The notes beneath the pieces are model-generated. The model made no database searches. It was not told the DNA's origin and was given only the letters and a program-made list of their open reading frames with translations. A DNA stretch of 42,574 nt from Chersky-840 sp035532735 (lineage in GTDB: Bacteria; Actinomycetota; Acidimicrobiia; Acidimicrobiales; UBA8190), in the NCBI GenBank assembly GCA_035532735.1, contig DATKQM010000054.1:1-42574 (forward strand). Reading direction: 5' to 3'. Positions 42,100-42,574 of the stretch are shown here, in pieces. The stretch's first letter is position 1. Each line of letters opens with the position of its first letter. The position numbers and the translations under genes were made by a program.

Positions 42100-42417
42100 G
42101 GAGGGGCCCCGTCCAGGCAGGGGCGGGCAGTATCCACCGCGGTCGAGGAGCGCGAGGGCAATCAGGTGCTCGGGCTGACGGAAGCCGAAGGCCATCCGGT
42201 GCAGGACGCGCAGTTTCGTGTTCGTGCTCTCGACCAAGGCGTTGGACAAGTTGTTGAGCATGGCCGCCTCGATGCCGGCGATGTTCTTGATCTTTCTGCC
42301 GAGCTCGACAAAGGCGTCGATGCGGCAACGCTGGGCCCAGGCCAGCCACTCGTCGAGCATGGTGAGGGCGAGCACTCCTTTGGTGCGGATGGCAATCCTA
42401 AGCTGCTCTTTCATCAA
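42070..42417 (-). pseudogene. ISL3-family transposase, C-terminal remnant
   Basis: LDEWLAWAQRCRIDAFVELGRKI, AAMLNNLSNALVESTNTKLRVLHRMAFGFRQPEHLIALALLDRGG and CPPLPGR are the conserved end of ISL3 transposases, including the catalytic Glu in ALVESTNTK. Only about 110 of some 400 residues remain. The frame begins next to a stop codon (42427-42429) and runs past the usual end, so both ends are lost. No terminal inverted repeats are visible. It cannot code an active enzyme. Confidence 0.85.
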
Positions 42418-42426
42418 GTAAGAGAA

Positions 42427-42574
42427 TCAGCGGATAGGTGACAGGTCCGATGACCAGCGATTACGCCAGTCGATGAGCTTGGCGATGAGCAGCAAGGCGA
42501 CCGCCAAGGCGAACTGAGCGAGACGGTGGATGGTTTTCCGATCGCTGTTTCGGCGGAGCTGACCGAAGTTGCTG
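42427..42574 (-). CDS. C-terminal end of a membrane protein, cut by the window edge
   Basis: 48 codons from the window edge to a TGA, reading RLAQFALAVALLLIAKLIDW as one clear membrane helix, then a charged tail RNRWSSDLSPIR. The frame is the same as that of the ISL3 remnant but the sequence is unlike transposase, so it is more likely the end of another gene. No family seen. Confidence 0.35.
   Translation of the reverse strand, partial: SNFGQLRRNSDRKTIHRLAQFALAVALLLIAKLIDWRNRWSSDLSPIR

Noticed and set aside
42070..42574. A complete ISL3 insertion sequence at the right edge
   Set aside because: Only the transposase end is present, a stop lies just upstream in frame, the adjoining sequence is a membrane helix, and no terminal inverted repeats are seen.

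Overview
High-GC DNA, densely packed with genes and with many GTG starts, from an actinomycete-type bacterium. Several features suggest class Acidimicrobiia or a close relative: F420-linked enzymes (an FrhB-like protein and an LLM-class oxidoreductase), GAF-ANTAR regulators, a UdgB-type uracil-DNA glycosylase, and a secreted protein with DGG(I/V)FAFGDA..GSMGG repeats. The taxonomic placement is inference; no rRNA or tRNA gene is visible.

Layout. 1-2.9 kb: end of udgB, an FrhB-like Fe-S flavoprotein, a formamidopyrimidine-DNA glycosylase relative with an altered zinc finger, and peroxiredoxin Q. 3.0-6.4 kb: a TPP riboswitch and thiC, then a DEAD-box RNA helicase preceded by a possible coupled 50-codon ORF. 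6.4-11.1 kb: secernin-like peptidase, PIG-L deacetylase, class I glutamine amidotransferase, an HxlR regulator with a perfect palindromic operator facing a cytoplasmic HtrA-like protease, and an EthD-domain protein. 11.2-15.8 kb: secreted GH43-like protein with six C-terminal repeats, and aconitase. 15.9-19.8 kb: small CxxC zinc-ribbon ORF overlapping a GAF-ANTAR gene, a second GAF-ANTAR gene, a DUF6629-like membrane protein and an acyl-CoA desaturase. 19.8-25 kb: PQQ-propeller lipoprotein, an unassigned protein, and a minus-strand set of SDR, LLM-class oxidoreductase and an MDR-type reductase broken by one frameshift. 25.1-27.8 kb: small membrane protein, two cell-wall enzymes (M15 peptidase and L,D-transpeptidase) in overlapping divergent orientation, and a nitroreductase. 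27.9-29.9 kb: SRPBCC protein, ECF sigma factor, second SRPBCC protein, thioesterase.

29.9-36.0 kb (minus strand) is the most interesting block. It is a tightly packed seven-gene run: OmpR-type response regulator, histidine kinase, Ser/Thr-rich one-TM protein, ApbE flavin transferase, ferric-reductase-like heme membrane protein, NuoF-like flavo-Fe-S protein and single-cluster ferredoxin. It reads as a two-component-controlled route moving electrons from a cytoplasmic donor across the membrane to an outer-face flavin acceptor. No canonical FMN-binding acceptor domain is present, so the Ser/Thr-rich protein is the candidate acceptor. A perfect 25-bp inverted repeat sits at the kinase/Ser-Thr-rich junction.

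36.3-42.6 kb: a Pro-rich membrane protein with an LppX/LprG-like outer domain, a small ABM-like protein, a furA-katA operon with a clear Fur box over a leaderless promoter, a secreted PHB-depolymerase-like esterase, an unassigned basic protein, an ISL3 transposase remnant and the end of a membrane protein.

Across the window, TAnnnT hexamers lie 6-9 nt before several start codons, which suggests that leaderless transcription is common in this genome.
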